A DNA stretch of 10,656 nucleotides from an uncultured Bacilli bacterium (GTDB lineage: Bacteria > Bacillota_I > Bacilli_A > RF39 > UBA660): NCBI GenBank assembly GCA_947589165.1, contig CANQCH010000029.1, positions 1 through 10,656 on the forward strand, written 5' to 3'. Positions 1-6,938 of this stretch are shown here, in pieces (position 1 is the stretch's first letter; each line of letters starts with the position of its first letter). The notes below the pieces were generated by a model. That model was not told the DNA's origin, searched no databases, and saw only the letters and a list, made by a program, of their open reading frames with translations. The translations under genes were made by a program, and so were the position numbers.

Positions 1-2
1 TA

Positions 3-410
3 ACTAGTAAACTTTATCAAGAAATAAGAGAAAAAAATTCTTATTGTTATGCGATAAATAGTATGTATTTAAAACATGATAATTTATTATTAATTCATGT
101 TTCTTTGGATAAGAAAAATCAAAAAGATACGGTGCGCTTAATTAAAAAAGTTATTAAAATGATGGCAAATGGGGAATTTACGGAAGAAGAATTAGCGGAT
201 GCCAAAAGAAATTATGAATTATCTTTAAGCATGTCTTTAGATAACCAAATAGCGATTTTAAATAACTATGTTTTTAAAGTATTTAATAAATTACCGGATT
301 TAGAAGAACGAATTGAATTAATCCGGGGCATTACTTTTGCGGAAATAGTCCAAGTTGCCAAAAAATTAAAATTAAATACGATTTATGCTTTAGAAGGAAA
401 GGATGCTTAA
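3..410 (+). CDS. ymfF: M16-family peptidase-like protein YmfF, C-terminal part (5' end outside window)
   Basis: The reading frame is open from the left edge (codons from base 3) to the TAA at 408-410, giving about 135 visible C-terminal residues; the true start lies upstream, and the ATG at 63 is only an internal Met. The visible N-terminal part reads SKLYQEIREKNSYCYAI, the pattern around the conserved C-terminal Arg/Tyr region of M16B proteins (S-x-L-[YF]-Q-E-[IV]-R-E-K). It is followed by alpha-helical, Lys/Glu-rich sequence. M16B members usually work as pairs in which one partner carries the zinc site and the other the substrate-binding Arg/Tyr pair. The gene directly abuts a zinc-site partner downstream (TAA then ATG with no gap), matching the ymfF-ymfH pair of Bacillus, also annotated YfmF/YfmH and linked to 5-aminopentanol modification of EF-P. 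The catalytic half cannot be inspected because it is outside the window. Confidence 0.85.
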   Translation, partial: TSKLYQEIREKNSYCYAINSMYLKHDNLLLIHVSLDKKNQKDTVRLIKKVIKMMANGEFTEEELADAKRNYELSLSMSLDNQIAILNNYVFKVFNKLPDLEERIELIRGITFAEIVQVAKKLKLNTIYALEGKDA

Positions 411-1682
411 ATGAAAGAAATTGTAATTAAAGGTTTAAACGAAAAAATTTATTATCATAAGCTTCCGGAAGGATTACAGATTTATCTTTGGCCGAACGAA
501 AAAATTAAAGGAACTTATATGTCTTTGATGGTGCCTTACGGCTCAATTCATACCAGTTTTAAAGTGGGCAAAAAAAATTATCAAGTGCCGAATGGGGTAG
601 CGCATTTTTTAGAACATGTGAAATTTAATATGGCTAAAGATAAAACTGCCCATGAAGTATTTCAAAAACTAGGGGGCGAAGCTAATGCTTTTACAACGTT
701 TAAGTATACTAATTATATTGTCTATACAGCGGAAAAAGTAACCGAAAATTTAAATACGTTGTTAGATTATGTTTATACCCCTTATTTTACGAAAAGTTTA
801 ATTAATAAAGAAAAGGGGATTATTGTAGAAGAATCAAAAATGAATTTAGATGATCCTTATAGTGTTAGTTATTTTGCCTTTTTAAAACAAATTTTAAAAA
901 AGAGTAATTATCGCTTTGAAATTACGGGGTTACCCGAAGATATTAATAAAATAACTTTGGCGGATATTGAAAATGTTTATAAGGCTTTTTATCATCCCCA
1001 AAATATGTTTTTGATTGTGACGGGAAATATTAATCCTTATGAAATAATTAAAACGGCGAGCGAAAATTTAGCGGGTAAAGAATTTTCTAATTATGTGAAG
1101 GCGGAACTACCCAAAATTAAAGAACCTCAAGGAATTATTAAAAACAAGCAAGAATTAAACTTAAATATTACCGCGGCGGAATTTCGTTATGCGTTAAAAA
1201 TTCCGCGGGCGAAATTTAAAAATTTGACCGACCGGGAATTAATGTATTATTTATATATTTTAGGGCAAATGCTTTTTGGACCTTCCAGTGAATTTCGGGA
1301 AGAATTAAGAGCGAAAGAATTAATGGCCAGTTTTCATGGGGGCGTTAATTTAACTGATGATTGTGTAATCGTTACTTTTCATGCCGTGACGGATTATCCT
1401 AATGAAATTGAAGCGGCCATTGATGAAAAAGTCGCTAATTGGACACTTGATGAAGCAGATTTTAAGCGGAAAATAAAAGCCGAAATTGCCAACTTAATTT
1501 TAAAATATGATGATGTCATTGCCGTAAATGAACAAATCCAAAATGATTTAATTACGCTGGGCAAAATTGAAGATAACACGAAAGAAATACTTGAAAATAT
1601 GACCATAACTAAAATGCAAGAAGTGGCAAAAGCTATAACGTTAGAAAATAAAGCCACAATGATTATTAAACCAAATCTTTAA
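411..1682 (+). CDS. ymfH: M16-family zinc peptidase YmfH (EF-P modification-associated)
   Basis: A 423-aa protein, close to the usual length of about 430 for this family. The inverted zinc motif HFLEH lies at residues 65-69 (H65, E68, H69). The third ligand is most likely E141, in EKGIIVEESKM at about 134-144, which aligns with the E-(K/R)-G-I-I-x-x-E motif of M16 peptidases. It should therefore be the catalytic partner of the upstream YmfF-like protein. In Bacillus this pair is tied genetically to EF-P modification and swarming; which peptide it cleaves is not settled. The start ATG follows the ymfF stop immediately, with an AAAGGA ribosome site at about 397-402 inside the ymfF 3' end, so translation is probably coupled. 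In Bacillus the pair is followed by ymfI and pgsA; here it is followed by convergent rpsD, so the neighbourhood has been rearranged. A shared hairpin terminator lies just downstream. Confidence 0.92.
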   Translation: MKEIVIKGLNEKIYYHKLPEGLQIYLWPNEKIKGTYMSLMVPYGSIHTSFKVGKKNYQVPNGVAHFLEHVKFNMAKDKTAHEVFQKLGGEANAFTTFKYTNYIVYTAEKVTENLNTLLDYVYTPYFTKSLINKEKGIIVEESKMNLDDPYSVSYFAFLKQILKKSNYRFEITGLPEDINKITLADIENVYKAFYHPQNMFLIVTGNINPYEIIKTASENLAGKEFSNYVKAELPKIKEPQGIIKNKQELNLNITAAEFRYALKIPRAKFKNLTDRELMYYLYILGQMLFGPSSEFREELRAKELMASFHGGVNLTDDCVIVTFHAVTDYPNEIEAAIDEKVANWTLDEADFKRKIKAEIANLILKYDDVIAVNEQIQNDLITLGKIEDNTKEILENMTITKMQEVAKAITLENKATMIIKPNL

Positions 1683-1686
1683 GCAT

Positions 1687-1717
1687 AAAAAAAACATTCT
1701 TTTACGAATGCTTTTTT
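1687..1717. terminator. Bidirectional rho-independent terminator between ymfH and rpsD
   Basis: Stem CATTC (1695-1699) pairs with GAATG (1706-1710) around a 6-nt loop, flanked by A8 on the left (1687-1694) and T6 on the right (1712-1717). Read on the + strand it gives a hairpin plus T-tract 12 nt after the ymfH stop. Read on the - strand it gives the same hairpin plus eight Ts after the rpsD stop. The core stem is only 5 bp, but the A/T tracts can extend it after one mismatch, and AAGCAT/ATGCTT (1681-1686, 1708-1713) offers an alternative stem. The convergent layout supports a shared terminator. Confidence 0.7.
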
Positions 1718-1724
1718 CTTATTT

Positions 1725-2324
1725 TTAACGGTTGTAGAATTCAACGATTAGTTGTTCGTTAATTTCACTATTTAATTCGCTTCTTTCGGGAAGTCGAACA
1801 TATTTACCAGTTAAATTTTTCTTATCCATTTCTAAGTAAGCAGGGACATTAACATTTTGTTCTAAAGCATCTAAGATTGCAGGATGGTTTAGGGAATTTT
1901 CTTTAACTGCGATAATATCACCAACTTTAGTTGTATAAGAAGGGATATCGGTCTTTTTCCCATTTACAGTAATATGACCATGGTTAACGATTTGGCGAGC
2001 CGCTCTTCTAGTGCGCGCCATTCCTAAACGATAAACCATATTATCTAAACGACTTTCTAACAAAATTAGTAAATTTTCCCCAGCTGTCCCTTTCATTTTA
2101 GAAGCCCGGTCAAATACTTTATGGAATTGTTTTTCGGTTAAACCATAAAGGAATCTAACTTTTTGCTTTTCTTGCATTTGGATTCCATATTCGCTTAATT
2201 TTTTTCGGCGATCTTGACCATGTTGGCCAGGAGCGTAGGTTCTTTTTAAATCTTTGCCATTTTCTAAAGTGGAAAAGTTTAAGCGTCTTGACTTTTTATT
2301 AGCTGGTCCGGTATATCTTGCCAT
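1725..2324 (-). CDS. rpsD: 30S ribosomal protein S4
   Basis: A 199-aa protein with the full S4 architecture. The N-terminal S4 domain (about 3-90) carries the typical MARYTGP start and the APGQHGQ segment at about 31-37. The S4 RNA-binding fold (about 91-152) begins with SRLDNMVYRLG and contains RRAARQIVNHGHITVNG. The C-terminal tail ends in EQLIVEFYNR, as usual. It lacks the N-terminal four-cysteine zinc site, so it is the zinc-independent (C-) form. S4 is a primary binder of the 16S rRNA 5' domain and nucleates 30S assembly; in Bacillus and E. coli it also represses its own synthesis. The start is fixed by AAAGGAG about 6 nt upstream on the - strand. The gene stands alone, divergent from ezrA and convergent with ymfH, with its own strong promoter and long structured leader. 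Confidence 0.98.
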   Translation of the reverse strand: MARYTGPANKKSRRLNFSTLENGKDLKRTYAPGQHGQDRRKKLSEYGIQMQEKQKVRFLYGLTEKQFHKVFDRASKMKGTAGENLLILLESRLDNMVYRLGMARTRRAARQIVNHGHITVNGKKTDIPSYTTKVGDIIAVKENSLNHPAILDALEQNVNVPAYLEMDKKNLTGKYVRLPERSELNSEINEQLIVEFYNR

Positions 2325-2475
2325 AACAAACTCCTTTCTTCGAATATTTACAAAGTATTTATCAAACTAGTAGTTTATAGGGAGTTTGGAACAATTTTTC
2401 TTTTAGGCTAAGATACTTTATTTTTTTCATCCAAACACATTATAAACTAGACCTAGTTCCGCCTAAATAACTTGC
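2325..2475 (-). promoter_or_regulatory. rpsD 5' leader with pseudoknot and anti-Shine-Dalgarno pairing (candidate S4 autoregulatory element)
   Basis: From the predicted transcription start (about 2475) to the rpsD ATG is about 150 nt, long for a solitary gene. On the - strand, TAGTTTATA (2449-2441) pairs with TATAAACTA (2379-2371), and nested inside it GTTTGG (2436-2431) pairs with CCAAAC (2389-2384). TTAGGC (2466-2461), 5' of that hairpin, pairs with GCCTAA (2408-2403) in its loop, making an H-type pseudoknot. GGAAC (2460-2456) with GTTCC (2392-2388) is a competing helix. CAAACTCC (2388-2381) is a perfect complement of GGAGTTTG (2334-2327), the rpsD ribosome binding region, so two exclusive folds can hide or free it. 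S4 autoregulation is known for Firmicutes rpsD; that this leader is the site is inferred from these helices, and the direction of the switch is not. Confidence 0.6.
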
Positions 2476-2481
2476 ACGAGT

Positions 2482-2510
2482 ATTATATCTAAATCTTATG
2501 CTTCTGTCAA
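2482..2510 (-). promoter_or_regulatory. Sigma-A promoter of rpsD
   Basis: On the - strand a perfect -35 TTGACA (2510-2505) and a perfect -10 TATAAT (2487-2482) are separated by 17 bp, the ideal sigma-A arrangement. The predicted start of transcription is about 2475. Consensus strength fits a ribosomal protein gene whose output is then trimmed post-transcriptionally through the leader. Confidence 0.93.
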
Positions 2511-2543
2511 TTTAAAAAATGCATGCAAAAAGTTAATTAGGCA

Positions 2544-2572
2544 TTTAAAAAAAAGGGTAAATATGATAAGAT
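2544..2572 (+). promoter_or_regulatory. Candidate promoter of the ezrA operon
   Basis: TTTAAA (2544-2549) and TAAGAT (2567-2572) are separated by 17 bp, and TGA directly before the -10 gives an extended -10 (TGn). A competing -10 is TATGAT at 2562-2567. With TAAGAT the start would be near 2579, leaving a very short leader before the ribosome site at about 2580-2584. The divergent rpsD promoter begins 34 bp to the left. This is the only reasonable promoter ahead of ezrA, but it is weak. Confidence 0.4.
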
Positions 2573-2593
2573 TATATAGTAAGGTTGATGTTT

Positions 2594-4312
2594 ATGGGAA
2601 GAACAACGTTTATATTACTCGCAGTTGCGTACTATATTATATCCATTGCCATCGTGGGTTTAGTTTTGTATTTCCTTAAAAAACATGAAAAAGGGCAAAT
2701 AAAAAAAGAAATTGAAAAACTGGAAACCGAAAAGAATTTAGTTATTTCAGCGAGTATGTTATCCGAATTAAATAAAGTCGAAGCTTTAGTTAATAACGAT
2801 GAATTAAAGAAAAAATATAAAGAATGGCAAGAACGTTTTCGCCGAATTAAAGATAAAGATTTACCCAAAATTACCGATGATTTAAACGAAATAGATGAAT
2901 TATTTTTAGATAATAATATCGCCGAGATTAAAACTTTAATTTTAAAAACCGATTATGAATTAAATGCTTTAAAAACTAAAGCCCAATTTTTATTGGATGA
3001 AATTAAAGAATTAACTATGAGTGAAGCGAAAAATCGGGAAATTATTACCAAATTAAAAGCGGAATATCGCGAAATAGTTAGTAAATATAAAGAAAATGAA
3101 GCTGATTATGAATTAGTTAAAGTTCCCGTGGAATTACAATTTGAAAACGTGGATAAATTATTTAGTGCTTTTGAGAAAAATATGGATCAAAATGCGTATA
3201 CGGAAGTGGGAAAAATTGTTAAAGCCATTGATGATATTATTAATAATTTAAAAGTGGTTATTGAAGAAACAAAACCAATTGTTTTATTAGGGAAAAATTT
3301 AATCCCGGCAAAGATTGAAGATATTAAACGGATTAGTAGTCAAATGGCTAAAGAAGGATACAATTTAGAATATTTAAATATTGACTATAATATTACGGAA
3401 GCAAATAAAAAAATTACCGATATTTTTCAAAGACTAAATGTTTTAAATTTAGAAGATAGTTTATTTGAATTAAAAACGATGCATGATTATTTTGATTCTT
3501 TATATAATGATTTTGATAATGAAAAACTATCCAAAAGAATTTATGAAGATTTTTCCCGGTCCATTATTATTAAAACGACGAGATTAGAAAAAGTTAGTAA
3601 TGAATTATATAAAAAAATTGATGACTTAAAATATAGTTATGATTTAGATGATGATGAAGTCGCGGTCATTAGTGAAATTAAAGATGAAATCATGGGTATT
3701 CATAATAGCTATGATAAAATTATTGAAATTGGCCGGAGTAAGATTTTGTCTTTTTCCAAATTAGCAAAAGAAATGGAATTAATCAATAATCGCTTAGTGA
3801 AAACAGAAGAAAAATTAAATGGGGCGTTAAAGAGTTTAAGTTCGTTAAAAGAAGATGAATTAAGAGCGAAAGAACAATTAGAAGAAATTAAAAAATTATT
3901 GGCACAAGCTCGGGAAAAATTTCGGTCATTTAAATTACCAGTTACACCGAAAAATTATTATATTGAGTTAAAAGAAGCGATGGAAGCGATTGGGGAATTA
4001 TCTCGGGTTTTAGATAGTCGGCCTATTTCGATTAAAACTTTAAATTTACGAGTTGATACAGCGCGGGATTTAGTTTTAAAAATCTATAATAATGTTAATG
4101 AAACAATTAAAACGGCGAAAATGGCCGAAGCGGCAATTGTTTATGGCAATCGCTATCGGGTAACGAATAAAGATGTGGATTTTGGCTTAATTAAAGCGGA
4201 AAATTTATTTAATAAAGGTAATTTCCATGGTAGTTTAGAAAATGCCATTAATGCGATCAATATTATTGAACCCGGAATATATAAAAGATTATTAAGCGAA
4301 TATCAAAACTAG
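2594..4312 (+). CDS. ezrA: Septation ring formation regulator EzrA
   Basis: A 572-aa protein from the ATG at 2594, chosen because TAAGG at 2580-2584 sits 9 nt upstream; in-frame TTG at 2585 and ATG at 2588 are too close to that ribosome site. One N-terminal membrane helix (about residues 6-28) is followed by KKHEKGQ and then long Lys/Glu-rich coiled-coil repeats to the C terminus. This is the EzrA layout: a single-pass anchor with a cytoplasmic spectrin-like rod. Near the C terminus, NRYR at 519-522 matches the conserved QNR patch needed for midcell localisation in Bacillus. Length agrees with known EzrA (about 560-570). EzrA binds FtsZ, blocks extra Z-rings and links division to cell-wall synthesis. 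The divergent rpsD and the following desulfurase-thiI pair reproduce the Bacillus neighbourhood, which strengthens the call. It probably heads a three-gene operon. Confidence 0.93.
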   Translation: MGRTTFILLAVAYYIISIAIVGLVLYFLKKHEKGQIKKEIEKLETEKNLVISASMLSELNKVEALVNNDELKKKYKEWQERFRRIKDKDLPKITDDLNEIDELFLDNNIAEIKTLILKTDYELNALKTKAQFLLDEIKELTMSEAKNREIITKLKAEYREIVSKYKENEADYELVKVPVELQFENVDKLFSAFEKNMDQNAYTEVGKIVKAIDDIINNLKVVIEETKPIVLLGKNLIPAKIEDIKRISSQMAKEGYNLEYLNIDYNITEANKKITDIFQRLNVLNLEDSLFELKTMHDYFDSLYNDFDNEKLSKRIYEDFSRSIIIKTTRLEKVSNELYKKIDDLKYSYDLDDDEVAVISEIKDEIMGIHNSYDKIIEIGRSKILSFSKLAKEMELINNRLVKTEEKLNGALKSLSSLKEDELRAKEQLEEIKKLLAQAREKFRSFKLPVTPKNYYIELKEAMEAIGELSRVLDSRPISIKTLNLRVDTARDLVLKIYNNVNETIKTAKMAEAAIVYGNRYRVTNKDVDFGLIKAENLFNKGNFHGSLENAINAINIIEPGIYKRLLSEYQN

Positions 4313-4321
4313 GAGGAGAAA

Positions 4322-5449
4322 ATGATTTATTTAGATTATAGTGCAACAACACCGGTATCCTATGACGTTTTAGATACGATTACAAAAGTTACGAAAGAAT
4401 ATATTGGCAATGCTAATTCAATTCATAGTTTAGGCGTAAAATCGAAAAATTTATTAGATAGTGCAACCGAACAAATTGCCCATATTTTTAATGTTTCTCC
4501 AGGGGAATTAATTTACACTTCAGGGGCTACGGAAAGTAATAATATGGCTTTAATTGGAGCTGCTTTAGCTAATCGAAAAAAAGGTAATCATATAATTGTT
4601 TCCAAGCTAGAACATCCGTCTATTTATCATATTTGTGATTATTTACAAAGTTTAGGTTTTGAAATTAGTTATGTTAAAAATGATCGGGAAGGTTTAATTG
4701 ATTTTGATGATTTAAAACGGTTAGTAAAAGAAAATACGATTTTAGTTAGTATTTGTGCGGTCAATTCCGAAGTGGGTGTCCGGCAACCATTAAAAATGAT
4801 TCGCCAAATCATTAAAAAAGAAAATTTTGGGACCATTTTTCATTCGGATATGACCCAAGCAATTGGGAAAATTCCGGTTAATTTACACGATGTAGATCTA
4901 GCGAGTATGAGTGGTCATAAAATATATGGACCCAAAGGAATAGGGTTATTATATAAAAATTCTAATGTCAATTTAGTACCAATTATTCATGGGAGTACCA
5001 AAGAAAATAACTTACGGCCCGGGACACCCCCATTACCATTAATTGCTTCTTTTTCGAAAGCCATTCGTTTAGCAAATAATGATTTAGAAAAAAGGGAACA
5101 TTTTATTAATTTATTAAATGAAAAAATAGTCAAGCACATGCAAAAATATCCCCACATTTTAATTAATAAAACTAAATATAGTATTCCCCATATTTTAAAT
5201 ATTAGTTTAATGGATGTCATGAGTGAAACTTTTATTCATGCGATGGAAAAAAAGGAAGTTTATCTAAGTACTAATACAGCTTGTGCGAGTGGAGAACTTT
5301 CGACGAGTGTCATGGCGATTTATAATGATTTAGCCCGGGCGAAACATACGATTAGAATTAGTTTATCTCATCTTTCGACAACAGATGAAATTAATAAATT
5401 TTTAACGTATTTTGATGAAGAATATGCTAAATTAGCTAATTTAAAATGA
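4322..5449 (+). CDS. nifS: Cysteine desulfurase (NifS/NifZ type), sulfur donor for ThiI
   Basis: A 375-aa class V aminotransferase-fold PLP enzyme that releases sulfur from L-cysteine as an enzyme persulfide. It opens with MIYLDYSATTP, the family's typical N terminus. TSGATESNN (about 66-74) contacts PLP phosphate, EH at 97-98 gives the ring-stacking His, HSDMTQ holds D176, and SGHKIYGPKG supplies the Schiff-base lysine K200. The catalytic cysteine is C321 in STNTACASG, close to the GSACSS loop of NifS/IscS. RPGT at 232-235 corresponds to the usual R-[SP]-G-T. A strong AGGAGGAG ribosome site lies 9 nt after ezrA, and thiI begins 7 nt after its stop. This is the position of Bacillus nifZ, a dedicated partner of ThiI in 4-thiouridine synthesis, and that role is inferred here. 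No IscU/SufU scaffold is nearby. Confidence 0.93.
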   Translation: MIYLDYSATTPVSYDVLDTITKVTKEYIGNANSIHSLGVKSKNLLDSATEQIAHIFNVSPGELIYTSGATESNNMALIGAALANRKKGNHIIVSKLEHPSIYHICDYLQSLGFEISYVKNDREGLIDFDDLKRLVKENTILVSICAVNSEVGVRQPLKMIRQIIKKENFGTIFHSDMTQAIGKIPVNLHDVDLASMSGHKIYGPKGIGLLYKNSNVNLVPIIHGSTKENNLRPGTPPLPLIASFSKAIRLANNDLEKREHFINLLNEKIVKHMQKYPHILINKTKYSIPHILNISLMDVMSETFIHAMEKKEVYLSTNTACASGELSTSVMAIYNDLARAKHTIRISLSHLSTTDEINKFLTYFDEEYAKLANLK

Positions 5450-5456
5450 GGTTAAC

Positions 5457-6650
5457 ATGCAAAAATTAATAATTATTAAATATGGTGAATTAACGACTAA
5501 AAAAGATAATATTGGCTTTTTTTTACAAACTTTAAAACAAAATATTGCGGCTATTTTAAGTAATTTACCCGTTGAAATTAAGCAAGATGCAGGGAGAATG
5601 TTTATTTATACGGACGAAGGTTATCTTGAACTGGTGAAAGAAAAACTTGCAAAAGTCTTTGGCATTCATGAGATTATTGAAGGATACGTAGATAATGATT
5701 TTACTATTGAACAAATAAAGGCTAATGCCTTAGCTTTAATGCAAGCTAGAAGTTTTCAAACTTTTAAAATTGAGACAAAAAGAAGTAATAAAAATTATCC
5801 TTTAGAAAGTATGGCAATCAACCGGGCCGTCGGTAGTTTTATTTTAAAAAATATTCCTAATTTAAAAGTTGATGTCCATCATCCTGATTTATTATTTAAT
5901 ATTGAAATAAGACATCATGAAGTTTTATATTATGGCGAAAAAATAGCCGGTTTAGGTGGTTATCCGGTGGGGACTTTAGGCAAAGGCTTATTGATGTTAA
6001 GTGGGGGAATCGATTCCCCTGTGGCTGGTTTTATGGCGATTAAAAGAGGCATCAAATTAGAAGCAATTTATTTTGAAAGCTCGCCGCATACGAGTGAACA
6101 AGCCAAAAATAAAGTTAAAAGTTTGGCCCGAATTTTAGCCCTTTATAATGCGACGGTTAAATTACACGTCATTAATTTTACAACGATTCAAGAGACCATT
6201 TTAAAAAATATTCCCCATGAATACTTAATTACGATTATGCGGCGAATGATGTATCGGATTAGTGAAGCCATCGCGCAAAAAAATAAATGTCAAATCATTG
6301 TAAACGGAGAGTCAATTGGTCAAGTAGCGAGTCAAACACTCACGAGCATGAGTTGTATTAATGAAGTGGTTAAGATTCCAGTGATTCGGCCTTTAGCTTG
6401 TTTTGATAAATTGGAAATTATTACTTTAGCCAAAAAAATTGGCAGTTATGAAACGAGTATTTTACCTTTTGAAGATTGTTGTACAATTTTTGTACCGACG
6501 CATCCGGTGATTAATCCCCAAAGTAAAAAATGTATCGAGTACGAAAAATTAATTCCGTATGCTGATTTAATTAACGAAGCTATTACCACAGAAGAAGTAA
6601 TTTATTTAGATAGTGAAAAAGATAATTTAGAGTACCGTGATATCCTTTAG
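5457..6650 (+). CDS. thiI: tRNA 4-thiouridine synthase ThiI
   Basis: A 397-aa cytoplasmic enzyme that adenylates U8 of tRNA and inserts sulfur, making s4U; in some bacteria it also serves thiamine thiazole synthesis. The N-terminal ferredoxin-like and THUMP domains span about 1-165. The link GGYPVGTLGKG (about 168-177) leads to the PP-loop ATPase with SGGIDSP at 182-188. GESIGQVASQT (about 284-294) and RPLACFDKLEI (about 311-321) are diagnostic ThiI motifs. EDCCTIF at 339-345 puts C341/C342 where the E. coli catalytic C344 lies. The C-terminal rhodanese domain of E. coli ThiI is absent, as in other Firmicutes, so sulfur should come directly from the desulfurase encoded immediately upstream. 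The ribosome site GAGG (5448-5451) overlaps the TGA stop of that gene, indicating tight coupling. Confidence 0.96.
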   Translation: MQKLIIIKYGELTTKKDNIGFFLQTLKQNIAAILSNLPVEIKQDAGRMFIYTDEGYLELVKEKLAKVFGIHEIIEGYVDNDFTIEQIKANALALMQARSFQTFKIETKRSNKNYPLESMAINRAVGSFILKNIPNLKVDVHHPDLLFNIEIRHHEVLYYGEKIAGLGGYPVGTLGKGLLMLSGGIDSPVAGFMAIKRGIKLEAIYFESSPHTSEQAKNKVKSLARILALYNATVKLHVINFTTIQETILKNIPHEYLITIMRRMMYRISEAIAQKNKCQIIVNGESIGQVASQTLTSMSCINEVVKIPVIRPLACFDKLEIITLAKKIGSYETSILPFEDCCTIFVPTHPVINPQSKKCIEYEKLIPYADLINEAITTEEVIYLDSEKDNLEYRDIL

Positions 6651-6693
6651 TATAAAAAAAACAATTTAGTTAATACTAATAATGGTGAAAAGG

Positions 6694-6894
6694 ATGAATC
6701 ATAAAAATTATTTTTATAAAGGTTATGATGTTTCAAATAAAAATCGCTTAGAACGATTAGCGATGGAATATAATAATCCTTATGGGTATAATTTTGGTTC
6801 TAATTTAAGAAGAAAAGTTGATTTAGATTTAAAATGTACACAAATCAATCAAGATTTTGTCAAGAATCGGGAATTTAATACAAAAAAAAATTAA
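6694..6894 (+). CDS. Small basic protein of unknown function (66 aa)
   Basis: I do not recognise this protein. From the ATG at 6694 it is 66 aa, rich in Asn, Lys, Arg and Tyr, net basic, with no signal peptide or membrane helix; one Cys lies near residue 47. The start was chosen over the in-frame ATG at 6682 because GGTGA at 6684-6688 sits exactly 5 nt before it, the same spacing as GGTGA before the next gene at 6939, while nothing resembling a ribosome site precedes 6682. It lies 43 nt after thiI and may be read through from that operon. In Bacillus subtilis the slot after thiI holds sspA, a small spore protein of similar size, but the conserved GGE(M/I) core of alpha/beta SASPs is not visible here, so homology is not claimed. 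A terminator overlaps its stop codon. Confidence 0.65.
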   Translation: MNHKNYFYKGYDVSNKNRLERLAMEYNNPYGYNFGSNLRRKVDLDLKCTQINQDFVKNREFNTKKN

Positions 6895-6908
6895 ATTCCT
6901 TTTCTTTT
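6870..6908 (+). terminator. Rho-independent terminator after the 66-aa gene
   Basis: A 9-bp perfect stem, GGAATTTAA (6870-6878) with TTAAATTCC (6891-6899), encloses a 12-nt A-rich loop and is followed by a T-rich tail (6900-6908, one C). The 3' arm of the stem contains the TAA stop codon (6892-6894), so the last codons and the terminator share sequence. It separates the housekeeping operon from the surface-protein cluster. Confidence 0.85.
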
Positions 6909-6909
6909 A

Positions 6910-6918
6910 TGTTAAAAT
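6910..6918 (+). promoter_or_regulatory. Extended -10 promoter for the surface-protein cluster
   Basis: TGTTAAAAT at 6910-6918 fits an extended -10 (TGn followed by TAAAAT). The only -35-like hexamer is TTAAAT (6891-6896) at 16 bp, a weak match that lies within the terminator arm. Transcription would start near 6925, giving a short leader with the AAGGTGAG ribosome site at about 6927-6934. It follows directly after the upstream terminator, as expected for the start of a new transcription unit. Confidence 0.6.
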
Positions 6919-6938
6919 GATATTAGAAGGTGAGTAGG

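Noticed and set aside
1394..1657. Reverse-strand open frame inside ymfH
   Set aside because: It lies wholly within a well-supported gene, has no ribosome site and has only low-complexity hydrophobic sequence arising from the complementary strand.
2632..2868. Reverse-strand open frame within ezrA
   Set aside because: Antisense to the EzrA N terminus; no start signal and no recognisable protein.
4987..5220. Reverse-strand open frame within the desulfurase gene
   Set aside because: Antisense to conserved PLP-enzyme sequence, no ribosome site.
6647..6679. Inverted repeat TTAGTAT/ATACTAA flanking the thiI stop
   Set aside because: The 7-bp A/T-rich stem has a 19-nt loop and no following T-tract, so it is not a convincing terminator.
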